Made by a program: the position numbers and the translations under genes. Positions 16,930 to 26,466 of a stretch of DNA of 64,000 nucleotides are shown here, piece by piece (within the stretch, counting starts at the first letter, position 1; each line of letters starts with the position of its first letter). The DNA comes from Herbaspirillum sp. ST 5-3 (GTDB lineage Bacteria; Pseudomonadota; Gammaproteobacteria; Burkholderiales; Burkholderiaceae_D). The stretch covers positions 186,001 through 250,000 of the forward strand of contig NZ_STGI01000005.1 in the NCBI RefSeq assembly GCF_004804275.1, in the 5' to 3' direction. The notes beneath the pieces were generated by a model. The model was not told the origin of the DNA, made no database searches, and saw only the letters and a program-made list of their open reading frames with translations.

Positions 16930-19463
16930 TGCGTATCGTCATCGATCTTCAAGGCGTCCAGACGGAGAATCGCTTCCGCGGCATCGGACGGTATATTTCC
17001 TCATTTGTTCTCGCATTGGCGCGTAATGCGGGAGAGCATGAGATCTGGCTGGCGCTGAACGCCTCCTTTCCAGAAAGCGTTTCCGCCATCCGGCACGAAT
17101 TTCTCGGCTTTGTGCCGAGTGAGCGCATCCGGATTTTCAAGACGCCGACACCCACGTCGGAGATCGATCCCGCCAATGCCTGGCGTGTCCGCGCCGCGGA
17201 GAAGATCCGCGAGCATTTCATTCAGCAATTGCGACCCGACGTCGTTCTGATTACCAGCCTCTTCGAGGGGCTCTTCGATAATGCAGTGACCTCGGTGGAG
17301 GCGTTTTCGGACGGCACGAATACGGCGGTAATCCTGTACGACCTTATCCCGTTCCGCAGTCCGGAGACCTATCTGCCCACGCCAGCTCACCGGCAATACT
17401 ACGAGCGCAAGGTCGAGTCGCTCAAACACGCCGGCTTGCTGCTCGCGATTTCCGATTATTCGCGCGAAGATGCCATCGATGCATTGGGTCTCAGGCCAGA
17501 GAGCGTAGTGAGCATCTCGGCAGCCATCGATCCGCGCTTCACGACACGGAACTACAGTGGGCAAGCGGCGGCTGCGCTGCGTTCACGCTATGGCATCAAG
17601 CGCAAGCCGGTCATGTATGCGCCCGGTGGTTTCGATCCGCGCAAGAATTTCGATACCTTGATCCAGGCCTATGCATTGCTTCCGCGAGATATCCGCGCCG
17701 ACCATCAGCTGGTCATTGCAAGCAAGATCAGCGATGGTGATCGAGCCAGACTGACAGGCTTGCTCGAACAGGCAGGCTTGAGTGAGGATGAACTCGTCCT
17801 AACGGGGTATGTGTCCGATGACGATCTCGTCGGGCTCTACAATCTCGCGACCCTGTTTGTATTCCCGTCCAAATATGAAGGCTTCGGGCTGCCGGTCCTC
17901 GAGGCGATGGCATGCGGCGCACCGACCATCGGTTCCAACAGTACCAGCATCCCCGAGGTGATCGGATGGGAGGAGGCAATGTTCGATCCCGCCTTCCCTC
18001 GCTCTATTGCCGACAAGATGCAGCAGGTTCTGACTGATGAAGCGATGCGTCTGCGTTTGCGGACGCATGGCTTGCAGCAAGCCGAAAAGTTCTCCTGGGA
18101 TGCGAGTGCCCAGCGTGCGCTCGCCGCCTTCGCCGCCTGGCAACCGGCTCTCGTGGCACAGCGAAATGCGAGCGCCAATGCAGGCGAGGATGAGGACCTT
18201 GCATCCATTCTCGCGGCGATCGCGCGGATCGACAGCACGGAACCGCCCCAGGATCAGGACCTCGCCGCAGCAGCCGATGCGATTGCATTTAACACTGCCG
18301 GCAGCGCACCAAGGCAGTTACTGCTCGACATTTCGGAGTTGGTCGAGCGAGATGCAAAGTCCGGCATTCAACGCGTGGTGCGCAGCATTTTGCTGGAGCT
18401 GCTGAAAAACGCGCCGGCGGGCTATGTCGTGCGCCCGATCTATTTTGACGGCAGCAGATACCGTCACGCACGCGCATTCACAGCGCGGTTCCTTGGCCGC
18501 CCAGCGAATGAAGAGGTCGACGAGGTCGCGGAATTCAACCAGGATGACATTTACCTCGGCCTCGACCTGCATGCACACTTCACGCGCGCATTGCATCCGC
18601 TGCATTTGCAGTTGCGAAGCCTCGGCGTGCATTTGTACTTCGTCGTCTACGACATTCTGCTGGTGCAGCGACCGGACTGGTGGCACCCCGGCACGTCCGC
18701 CGTTTTTGAGGAATGGCTAAGAAGTATTGCGCAGGTTGCCTCGGGACTGGTCTGTATTTCAGAGGCCGTCGCCGACGACGTGCGCCAGTGGCTGCACGAC
18801 CATCGGCCGCCGCGCCCGGAACTGCCTGCCGTAAGCAGTTTTCATCTCGGGGCGGACGTTGAAAACAGTGTGCCGAGCCAGGGAATACCGGAAAACGCGG
18901 CCAATGTGCTGCACGCACTGAGCGCTGCGCCAAGCTTCGTGATGGTCGGCACGCTCGAGCCACGCAAAGGACATGCGCAGACCCTGGCCGCATTCGAGGT
19001 GCTGTGGTCACGCGGCGTGAATTCGAACCTGGTTATTGTGGGTAAGAACGGCTGGCTGGTGGATTCGCTTGTCAGCAGGTTGCGCAGTCACCCGGAATTG
19101 AACCGGCGCCTGTTCTGGCTGGAAGGTATCAGCGACGAATACCTGGAGCAGGTCTACGCTGCCAGCACTTGCCTGGTCGCCGCAAGCGAAGGGGAAGGTT
19201 TTGGTCTTCCACTCATCGAGGCCGCTCAGCATCAGTTACCGATTCTTGCGCGCGACATCCCGGTCTTTCGCGAAGTGGCGGGTGAGCATGCATTTTATTT
19301 CAATGGACTGGATGCAAACGCGTTGGCCGATGCGATCGGCGCATGGCTGAACTTGCATGCCAAGGGGATTTCGCCACAATCCAACAATATGCCCTGGCTG
19401 ACTTGGCGGCAAAGTGCAAATCAACTGCTCGCCAGAATCTTGCCGCCGGATGTACCTCGTTAG
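16929..19463 (+). CDS. Double-domain GT4 glycosyltransferase
   Basis: The 844-residue protein has two GT-B (GT4) modules. Module 1 spans about residues 1-400 and starts MRIVIDLQGVQ; it has KYEGFGLPVLEAMACG. Module 2 spans about 455-844 with GTLEPRKGH and SEGEGFGLPLIEAAQ, the nucleotide-sugar-binding E-x7-E motif. Such twin enzymes add two sugars in polysaccharide assembly. The C-terminal module is clearly paralogous to that of the next gene. The start overlaps the previous stop. Substrate and product are unknown; association with LPS or surface-protein glycan is inferred from the GtrAB and Wzt-like neighbours. Confidence 0.88.
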   Translation: MRIVIDLQGVQTENRFRGIGRYISSFVLALARNAGEHEIWLALNASFPESVSAIRHEFLGFVPSERIRIFKTPTPTSEIDPANAWRVRAAEKIREHFIQQLRPDVVLITSLFEGLFDNAVTSVEAFSDGTNTAVILYDLIPFRSPETYLPTPAHRQYYERKVESLKHAGLLLAISDYSREDAIDALGLRPESVVSISAAIDPRFTTRNYSGQAAAALRSRYGIKRKPVMYAPGGFDPRKNFDTLIQAYALLPRDIRADHQLVIASKISDGDRARLTGLLEQAGLSEDELVLTGYVSDDDLVGLYNLATLFVFPSKYEGFGLPVLEAMACGAPTIGSNSTSIPEVIGWEEAMFDPAFPRSIADKMQQVLTDEAMRLRLRTHGLQQAEKFSWDASAQRALAAFAAWQPALVAQRNASANAGEDEDLASILAAIARIDSTEPPQDQDLAAAADAIAFNTAGSAPRQLLLDISELVERDAKSGIQRVVRSILLELLKNAPAGYVVRPIYFDGSRYRHARAFTARFLGRPANEEVDEVAEFNQDDIYLGLDLHAHFTRALHPLHLQLRSLGVHLYFVVYDILLVQRPDWWHPGTSAVFEEWLRSIAQVASGLVCISEAVADDVRQWLHDHRPPRPELPAVSSFHLGADVENSVPSQGIPENAANVLHALSAAPSFVMVGTLEPRKGHAQTLAAFEVLWSRGVNSNLVIVGKNGWLVDSLVSRLRSHPELNRRLFWLEGISDEYLEQVYAASTCLVAASEGEGFGLPLIEAAQHQLPILARDIPVFREVAGEHAFYFNGLDANALADAIGAWLNLHAKGISPQSNNMPWLTWRQSANQLLARILPPDVPR

Positions 19464-19472
19464 GCCGCCGCC

Positions 19473-22391
19473 ATGAAAAAAACCGACAACAGCTCGTTCA
19501 CTGGCCGGCTCAAACGCCTTGTATCCAACATCCTTCATATCAATCGCTTGTATCAACGAGCCGACGCCCATGAGGAGCGTCTTGCCTGGTTGATAACGGT
19601 TGCGCACTCGTCGCAGAAACGCATCGATGCGCTTGAAGGTATTGCGATCTCGGTTCGGGAACGTCTTGATGCGCTCGAAGCCGCTGCCAGCGTATCACGG
19701 GAAATCGCGATTCAATCGCAGCAACGCCTGGATGCTCTTGAACGGACCGCGATCGAACGTCTCGTACGACTCGAAAGACTTGAAACCACGGTCACCCCGG
19801 TGGTCGAGAAGGCTTTCGTCGAGCACGTCCATTCCGAACTGCTGAGCTTCCAGAAACGCATTGATCAGGAAAAGGTCTTCAGCTCGCCGGCCAATCGGCG
19901 GCCGCGTCTGGCATACGTGTCTCCCCTCCCTTCGGAACGCAGCGGCATCAGTGACTACAGCGCGGAACTCCTGCCTGAGCTTGCACGCTATTACGACATA
20001 GACGTGATCGTCGCCCAGCCAAGCATTTCCGATGCATGGGTGGACAGTTACTGCCCGGTACGCAGCGTTGCATGGTTCGAACACCATGCATCCGATTATG
20101 CGCGCGTACTTTACCAGTTCGGGAATAGTCCCTATCACTCGCATATGTTCGAGATGTTGCGGCGGCATCCTGGCACCGTTGTCCTGCACGATTTCTTCCT
20201 CAGCAGCGTCCTGGCTTACGAAGAAAGTACGGGAGCGATGCCCGGTATATGGACGCGTGCGCTGTATCACTCGCATGGCTATATGGCAGTGAAGGAAAGT
20301 TTCAGCACCAAGGGTTTGGAATACGCCAGGAATATCTATCCCAGCAATCTGGAAGTGCTGGAGAATGCGCGCGGCATCATCGTGCATTCCGAGCACTCCC
20401 GCCAGCTGGCGCGTCAATGGTATGGCGAGCATGCGGCCGACGATTGGGCGGTCATCCCGCATTTGCGCGTGCCTGCGACAACGATCGACCGGTCCGGCGC
20501 ACGACAGTCGCTTGGCATTGGCGAGCAGGACTTCCTGCTGTGCAGCTTCGGGTACATCGACCCGGTAAAATTGAGCCACCGTCTGCTTGACGCATGGTTG
20601 GCATCGAGTTTGCACCATGACCCGAGCTGCCGTCTTGTCTTTGTTGGCGCAAATCATCCGGGTGAATACGGCGAACAGATTGCGGAGCGCATTCGCAATA
20701 GCGGATGCCAGAACAGAATACGGATCACCGGCTGGACCGACGACGCAGTGTACAAGCAGTATCTACAGGCAGCGGATGGCGCCGTGCAGTTAAGGGGGGT
20801 ATCGCGCGGAGAAACATCAGGCTCGGTCCTGCACTGTATGAACTACGGCCTGCCCACCGTCCTCAATGCCAGCGGATCGATGGCGGAACTGCCCGCAGAT
20901 GCAGTGTGGCGATTGCCAGACGTATTTGACGATGCGGACCTTGTTGCCGCGCTGGAGACGTTACGGCAAGACAGGGCGAGACGAACGGAATTGGGAGCCG
21001 CGGCAAGGGAGCTCATTCGAACCAGGCATGATCCCAGCCATTGTGCCGAGCTCTATGCGAAGGCGATCGAGGTTTTCTACAGCGCCACAGGTCCGCACGC
21101 GGCGTTCCAGCCCCTCCCGGATGCGCCACGGCACGTGCCAACCTTGCGTCAGTTGCTGGTTGATGTCTCAAACATCGCCCGCAACGATCTGCAGACAGGA
21201 ATCGAGCGCGTCGTACGGGCACAGCTTTCCGCATTGCTGAACAATCCGCCACCTGGTTTCCGGGTGGAGCCGGTATATCTCAGCGACGAAGGCGGGAAGT
21301 GGCACTACCGGTATGCGCGCACCTACACGAAAAAACTGCTTGCCATCGTGTCGGCGGCACTGGAGGACGCCCCAGTGGACGTGGCTGCATCGGATGTGTT
21401 CTACAGCCCCGATTTTTGCCCCGATGCGGTCGTCGAGGCTGCGAAGAGCGGCCTGTATGCCGACTGGCGCGCACTCGGCGTGGAAGTGAGCTTTCTGGTC
21501 CACGATATCCTGCCTGTCCTGCGGCCGGAGTTTTTCCCGGAGCATGCGGACCAATTGCATGCCCGGTGGCTCGACGCGGTTGCGGAAAATGCAGACAGAT
21601 TGATTTGCATATCTCAGGCCGTTGCCGATGAAACCAGCCTGTGGTTGAGGCAGCACGGTCACGCGGATTTGGGCCGTCTCAAGTTCGCGGTCATCCACCA
21701 TGGCGCCGACATTGCGGCTTCCTTTCCTTCGTGCGGAATTCCTGAAGACGCCGGCGAGGTTCTCGCGCAGATCGCAGCAATGCCTAGCTTCCTGACGGTC
21801 GGCACGATTGAACCGCGCAAGGGCCATCTCCAGACATTGGCGGCGTTCGAGCAATTATGGCTCGGCGGCGAACAGGTGAAACTGGTGGTTGTTGGCAAGG
21901 CGGGCTGGACTGCGCTGCCGGACAGCCAGCGAAAAAGCATTCCGGAAATCGTTGACCGCCTAGAGCATCATCCGGAACTCGGCAAACGCTTGTTCTGGCT
22001 GCATGAGGTGAGCGATGAATATCTGCAAAAGATCTACGCTACCTGCACCTGCCTGATTTTCGCCAGTGAAGGCGAAGGTTTCGGTTTGCCGCTGATCGAG
22101 GCAGCACGCCACAACCTGCCGATCATTGTGCGCGACCTTCCGGTATTCCGCGAAGTTGCGCAGCGAAATGCCTATTACTTCCAAGGCCTGAGCGCCGGCG
22201 ATCTTGCGTCCGCCATCAAGGAGTGGATGCGCCTGCATGACGCCGGAGAAGCCCCCTCCTCTTCCGGACTGCGGTGGCGTGCATGGGAAGAAAATGTGCG
22301 GCAGTTAGCGCACGCACTCACGGAAAATACCCCCATCACTACGGCAAGCTCTCCGCTTGCGCCCGTGAATCCGGGCGCCTCACAATCATGA
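19473..22391 (+). CDS. Large glycosyltransferase with coiled coil and two GT4 domains
   Basis: This 972-residue protein starts with a helical coiled coil (about 15-130, repeated QKRIDALE and RLDALE), which may anchor it to partners or the membrane. A GT4 module follows (about 140-545, LAYVSPLPSERSGISDYSAE, then SRGETSGSVLHCMNYGLP). A second module (about 560-955) has GTIEPRKGHLQTLAAFEQLW and SEGEGFGLPLIEAARH. The second module matches that of the preceding gene, so the pair arose by duplication. The gap to the previous gene is 9 bases. Sugar specificity cannot be read. Confidence 0.88.
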   Translation: MKKTDNSSFTGRLKRLVSNILHINRLYQRADAHEERLAWLITVAHSSQKRIDALEGIAISVRERLDALEAAASVSREIAIQSQQRLDALERTAIERLVRLERLETTVTPVVEKAFVEHVHSELLSFQKRIDQEKVFSSPANRRPRLAYVSPLPSERSGISDYSAELLPELARYYDIDVIVAQPSISDAWVDSYCPVRSVAWFEHHASDYARVLYQFGNSPYHSHMFEMLRRHPGTVVLHDFFLSSVLAYEESTGAMPGIWTRALYHSHGYMAVKESFSTKGLEYARNIYPSNLEVLENARGIIVHSEHSRQLARQWYGEHAADDWAVIPHLRVPATTIDRSGARQSLGIGEQDFLLCSFGYIDPVKLSHRLLDAWLASSLHHDPSCRLVFVGANHPGEYGEQIAERIRNSGCQNRIRITGWTDDAVYKQYLQAADGAVQLRGVSRGETSGSVLHCMNYGLPTVLNASGSMAELPADAVWRLPDVFDDADLVAALETLRQDRARRTELGAAARELIRTRHDPSHCAELYAKAIEVFYSATGPHAAFQPLPDAPRHVPTLRQLLVDVSNIARNDLQTGIERVVRAQLSALLNNPPPGFRVEPVYLSDEGGKWHYRYARTYTKKLLAIVSAALEDAPVDVAASDVFYSPDFCPDAVVEAAKSGLYADWRALGVEVSFLVHDILPVLRPEFFPEHADQLHARWLDAVAENADRLICISQAVADETSLWLRQHGHADLGRLKFAVIHHGADIAASFPSCGIPEDAGEVLAQIAAMPSFLTVGTIEPRKGHLQTLAAFEQLWLGGEQVKLVVVGKAGWTALPDSQRKSIPEIVDRLEHHPELGKRLFWLHEVSDEYLQKIYATCTCLIFASEGEGFGLPLIEAARHNLPIIVRDLPVFREVAQRNAYYFQGLSAGDLASAIKEWMRLHDAGEAPSSSGLRWRAWEENVRQLAHALTENTPITTASSPLAPVNPGASQS

Positions 22392-22410
22392 ACCCCTACG
22401 GAGATCGGCT

Positions 22411-24144
22411 TTGCAAAGACTGAATCCTGCAACACCTGCTTTCAATCGCCTGTCAGCGCTTTTGTGGAAGGATCTTTCGCCGGCACTGACCTACGGACTG
22501 GCGACGCTGATTGCCGTCGTTTTTGTGTGGCATATCTACCCGCTGAGCTCGCTCGCCGGCCATGGTAAATTTTTCGAGGAAGGCGACGCGTCCCAGCACG
22601 TCGCCGGATGGCTGTTCTATGTTCGGGACAGCTGGCACTTTCCATTGCTGCACACTGAACGCCTGAATCATCCGGATGGCGTCAGCGTTGCATTCACCGA
22701 CAGCATTCCGCTCGCGGCACTTTTCTTCAAATTGTTTGCACGCTGGCTGCCGCCGGGATTTCACTATATCGGGCTGTGGCAGGCTTTCGCCTTCCTTACC
22801 CAGGCAATTGCGGCAGCCTTCCTGATCCGGGCATTGGGAGCGCGAAATCTCATGGCTGTCGTGTCTGCCGTATTATTTGCGATTACCTGGCCGCCGCTTT
22901 TGTTCCGGGGGGCCGCACACATAGCGTTGATGACCCACGGCATCATTCTCTTCAGTCTGGCGTTCTATTTTCTTGGCCGGCAAGGCCGCTGGTCCGCAAA
23001 TCGCACCACAATTGCGTTCATCCTCATTAATGTCATCGGCCTGGTCGTCCATCCCTATTTCCTGGCATTTTGCTACGCGCTGTTTATCGCATTTCTCGCG
23101 GATCAGGCGATGGCCGGCGAAGGCTGGAAGAAGCAGGTGCCGCGGCTGCTGGCATCCGTCGCGGTTATTTGCGCGATTGGTTTCGTGCTAGGCTATTTCG
23201 GCAAGCGCACCCAAACTTCGGGCTTTGGCGTCTTTTCCATGAATGCGTTCGCGCCGTTTTGCGCCAGCGATCTCGGCGGCTTTTACTGGTGCCCTTTTGA
23301 CGGTAGCGGCAGCCAGGGCGAAGGCTTTAACTACTTCGGGGTCGGCGCCCTCCTGATGCTGTTTTTCCTGATTGCGACCCAGTGGGACGCAATCAAGGGG
23401 CAGTTCAAGCGTTATCCCGCGCTGACAACCACCCTGGCGCTGTTCGTTTTCTACGCTCTTTCCAACCGGGTGTACGTCGGACCATTCAAGCTTCTGTCTT
23501 ATGCACTGCCGTCATTCCTCGATGGCCTGACGGGAACCTTTCGCGTGAGCGGGCGCTTCTTCTGGGTCGTCGGATACATGATTCTCTTCGGGATGCTGAC
23601 AGCGCTGCTCAGGAAACCATCCTGGCGAGGATTGGCCATCGTCGCGATCGCCTTGCCGCTCCAGTGGATTGACGGGCAACCGTTGCAGAATCGACTGGCC
23701 AACAACGCCGCCCGTCCGGGCAGCAACGATGTGGCACCATGGGCGAGTGTCGCGAGCAACGTGGAGAAGATACATATCTACCCGGCGTTCGGATGCCAGA
23801 CCACGAACGATACCGAGATTTACTGGTTCTTCCAGCGTGTCGCGGCGCACTATGGGAAGTTGCTTGATACCGGTTATATTGCCCGGCCGAATGTGGACTG
23901 CGCAAAGAACAAGCAGGAGTTCGAAGCCGCCTTCCAGGATCGGCATCTCTATGTAATGTCGGTCGACTCGTTGCAGAACCCGGCTGCGCTGCCCACCGGC
24001 TTCACGACGGCATTACAAGCAGGCAATTGCGTCAAATGGAACAACGCTGTTCTCTGTCAGCCTCATCTGCCGCAGGACTACTGGAAGACAAGCGGCTTGG
24101 GAATGGAGGAAGTTCCTGACATGACGGCAAGCAAGGAAAAATAG
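22411..24144 (+). CDS. Multispanning membrane protein, probable GT-C-type (DUF6311-like)
   Basis: The 577-residue protein has ten or more hydrophobic segments and an early periplasmic loop EEGDASQHVAGWLFY that resembles the acidic metal or donor site loop of GT-C enzymes. The family looks like DUF6311; this is from memory of the pattern. It could transfer a sugar from a polyprenyl-phosphate donor, which would fit the GtrB-like gene that follows. The start is TTG at 22411 with CGGAG about 9 bases upstream; no ATG or GTG fits better. It lies 19 bases after the previous gene. Confidence 0.7.
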   Translation: MQRLNPATPAFNRLSALLWKDLSPALTYGLATLIAVVFVWHIYPLSSLAGHGKFFEEGDASQHVAGWLFYVRDSWHFPLLHTERLNHPDGVSVAFTDSIPLAALFFKLFARWLPPGFHYIGLWQAFAFLTQAIAAAFLIRALGARNLMAVVSAVLFAITWPPLLFRGAAHIALMTHGIILFSLAFYFLGRQGRWSANRTTIAFILINVIGLVVHPYFLAFCYALFIAFLADQAMAGEGWKKQVPRLLASVAVICAIGFVLGYFGKRTQTSGFGVFSMNAFAPFCASDLGGFYWCPFDGSGSQGEGFNYFGVGALLMLFFLIATQWDAIKGQFKRYPALTTTLALFVFYALSNRVYVGPFKLLSYALPSFLDGLTGTFRVSGRFFWVVGYMILFGMLTALLRKPSWRGLAIVAIALPLQWIDGQPLQNRLANNAARPGSNDVAPWASVASNVEKIHIYPAFGCQTTNDTEIYWFFQRVAAHYGKLLDTGYIARPNVDCAKNKQEFEAAFQDRHLYVMSVDSLQNPAALPTGFTTALQAGNCVKWNNAVLCQPHLPQDYWKTSGLGMEEVPDMTASKEK

Positions 24145-24367
24145 AAACGGTCACAATTTTCCTCTTGCGTGAAATTTAACATTCCCCGGACAATTGCAAT
24201 AAACTCATGCTAACGGACGGGCAAAATTCGTTGAGATTGCGCAATTGCCGGAGCGACATACAACACGCTTTTGTAAATGACGGATTTGTCGCCGCTTGAC
24301 GTGGCAGGAAATCGCTCCGCCAGGTTTATTCAAACATTCACCTCCCAAAGAATAGGATGCACGCACC
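24145..24367. other. Gap inside the glycan block
   Basis: A 223-base stretch that is AT-richer than its flanks separates the membrane protein from the GtrB-like gene. I see no hairpin with a T-run and no convincing promoter. An internal promoter for gtrB onward is likely because every other spacing in this block is short. Confidence 0.3.
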
Positions 24368-25297
24368 GTGGGGCACTTAATAAGCTTGGTCGTTCCCGTC
24401 TATAACGAGGAAGCGATCATTCTCGACAATCTTGCAGCGATCCTCAGTGCTGCAGGTGACGACTGGTACGAACTGGAACTCATTGCGGTTGACGACGGTT
24501 CGCGGGATCGCAGCGCCATGGAAATCGCCAAAGCTGCTGCGATGGATGCGCGCATCCGTTTCATTTCGTTCACCCGAAACTTCGGCAAGGAGGCAGCAAT
24601 ACACGCTGGCCTCGCTGATGCCAAGGGAGAGGCCGTGATCGTGCTGGACGGCGATCTCCAACATCCGCCGGAGTTGATTCCCCAAATGGCGGAGTATTGG
24701 CGGAAGGGCCTTTCCGTGGTTGAGGCCGTCAAGATCGACCGCGGCAACGAAACGATTCGCGACGGCCTGTTCGCCCATGCGTTCTATGCCCTGTTCCATC
24801 GTTTCGCCGATCTCGACCTGAAAGGCCATTCCGACTTCAAATTGCTCGACCGGGTGGTCGTGGATACTTATCTCGCGTTCCCGGAACGCCAACGCTTTTT
24901 CCGCGGCCTGATCAGCTGGGCCCGGTATCCAAGCGCGCAGATCCCCTTCTCCGTGCCCGAGCGCGCCGGTGGCACGACGCAGTGGAGCAAGCTGAAGCTC
25001 TTGCGATACGCGATCAACAACATCACCAGCTTTTCCAGCCTGCCACTGAAACTTGTGTCGCTGCTCGGCATGGTGACACTGGCCTTTGGCGGCGTCATAG
25101 GCATCCTGAGTCTGATAAGAAAATTCGAAGGCAAGGCCATCGACGGATTTACGACTGTGAATCTGCTTGTCATTGTCATTGGCGGCGCGATTCTCATCAG
25201 CCTGGGAATCATCGGTCATTACATCGCCCGTCTTTATGACGAGGTGAAAGGACGGCCTGCCTATCTCATCAAACCATCGAAAAAGAACGAGACATGA
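24368..25297 (+). CDS. GtrB-like polyprenyl-phosphate glycosyltransferase (GT2)
   Basis: The 309-residue protein is a GT2 enzyme of the DPM1/GtrB type that loads a sugar onto a polyprenyl phosphate at the inner membrane. The GT-A domain (about 5-225) shows VVPVYNEE, AVDDGSRD, the DGDLQHPPE metal-binding DxD region and RFFRGLISW. Two C-terminal membrane segments (about 232-255 and 268-295) are typical of the GtrB subclass. The start is GTG with AGGATG upstream. It overlaps the following methyltransferase by four bases, and a GtrA flippase lies just after, completing the usual GtrA-GtrB pair. Confidence 0.88.
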   Translation: MGHLISLVVPVYNEEAIILDNLAAILSAAGDDWYELELIAVDDGSRDRSAMEIAKAAAMDARIRFISFTRNFGKEAAIHAGLADAKGEAVIVLDGDLQHPPELIPQMAEYWRKGLSVVEAVKIDRGNETIRDGLFAHAFYALFHRFADLDLKGHSDFKLLDRVVVDTYLAFPERQRFFRGLISWARYPSAQIPFSVPERAGGTTQWSKLKLLRYAINNITSFSSLPLKLVSLLGMVTLAFGGVIGILSLIRKFEGKAIDGFTTVNLLVIVIGGAILISLGIIGHYIARLYDEVKGRPAYLIKPSKKNET

Positions 25298-26028
25298 AAG
25301 AAGTGTTCAGCGAATTTCCGAAGACGCGGCCCTACCTGCCGAAGGAAATCGAAGAGATCTACGGTGCGCATTACAAGTCCAATCGTGAAGGCGGCACCAC
25401 AGCCGCGTCCTTGTCCCAGAGACTGGAGGCATGGATGCACAGGAAAGTGGCCATGGACCTTGCCAACCGGCCGCCCGCAAAGCTGTCCACACTGGAAATC
25501 GGCGCCGGCACGCTGAATCAGTTGCAGCATGAGCCCGAGGCCGGCCCCTACGACATCATCGAACCTTTCAAGGATCTGTATGCAGGTTCGCCTTTGCTGC
25601 GACGGATTCGTTCGGTTTATTCCGATATCGCGGAAGTGCCTGCCGAGCAGAAGTATGACCGGATCACCTCGGTCGCCACCTTCGAGCATATCCTGAACCT
25701 GCCGGAAGTGATTGCCCGCGCCGCTTTGCTGCTGAAGCCGGATGGCACACTGCGCGCAGCCATCCCGAGCGAAGGAACGGTTCTCTGGACGCTGGGCTGG
25801 AAGCTGACGACAGGACTGGAATTCAAGCTCAAGTATGGACTGGACTACGGACAGTTGATGAAGCATGAGCATGTGAACAAGGCGCGAGAGATCAAGAATG
25901 TACTCGAGTTCTTTTTTGATCATGTCGATTGCAGTTGTTTCGGGCTGGTGAGATCGATATCGCTGTACCAGTTCTATGCTTGCCGCAATCCCATAATCGA
26001 ACGTTGCCGCAACTATCTAGGCGAGTAA
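25294..26028 (+). CDS. Class I SAM-dependent methyltransferase
   Basis: This 244-residue protein has LEIGAGTLNQL as the SAM-binding motif (about residue 66), SVATFEHILNLPEV as motif IV and LLKPDGTLRAAIPSEG. The C-terminal part has several aromatic residues and no membrane segment. It is coupled by ATGA to the GtrB-like gene and sits before gtrA, so it may methylate the sugar being assembled. Specificity is unknown. Confidence 0.75.
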   Translation: MKEVFSEFPKTRPYLPKEIEEIYGAHYKSNREGGTTAASLSQRLEAWMHRKVAMDLANRPPAKLSTLEIGAGTLNQLQHEPEAGPYDIIEPFKDLYAGSPLLRRIRSVYSDIAEVPAEQKYDRITSVATFEHILNLPEVIARAALLLKPDGTLRAAIPSEGTVLWTLGWKLTTGLEFKLKYGLDYGQLMKHEHVNKAREIKNVLEFFFDHVDCSCFGLVRSISLYQFYACRNPIIERCRNYLGE

Positions 26029-26079
26029 GCCTCCCGAGGCATTCAGGTCGCCCTGCGACGCATTCTTTCAGTACACGGC

Positions 26080-26466
26080 ATGGGTCAATTCTTTCGCTAT
26101 ATCATCGTCGGCGTTGCCAATTCCATGGTCGGATACGGCGTCATCTTCGGCTGCATGTATTTGCTGGGGCTCTCGCCGGAGGCAAGCAATGTCGCAGGCT
26201 ATGCGGTGGGCCTGGTTGTTTCTTATGTATTAAACAGGACATATACCTTCAACAGCAAGCAGAGCCGGCGCGCGGAATTCATGCGCTTTCTAGTCGTATT
26301 CGCCATTGCCTATGGACTGAATTTCGTCGCGCTGCTCATCCTCATACATCAGCTCGGCCTGCATGAAGGCGCAAGCCAGATTGTGGCTGGCGTTGTTTAT
26401 GTCTTATCCGCATATGCGATGAACAAGTATTACGTTTTCAAAATTCCAAGAATGGACAGGCCTTAA
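26080..26466 (+). CDS. GtrA-family membrane protein
   Basis: The 128-residue protein has four membrane segments and the GtrA signature (FRYIIVGVANSMVGYG at the start, YVLNRTYTF near the middle). GtrA proteins are thought to flip the polyprenyl-phosphate-linked sugar made by GtrB to the periplasm. The stop overlaps the start of the Wzt-like ATPase by one base. Together with GtrB it implies a periplasmic side-branch glycosylation step. Confidence 0.88.
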   Translation: MGQFFRYIIVGVANSMVGYGVIFGCMYLLGLSPEASNVAGYAVGLVVSYVLNRTYTFNSKQSRRAEFMRFLVVFAIAYGLNFVALLILIHQLGLHEGASQIVAGVVYVLSAYAMNKYYVFKIPRMDRP

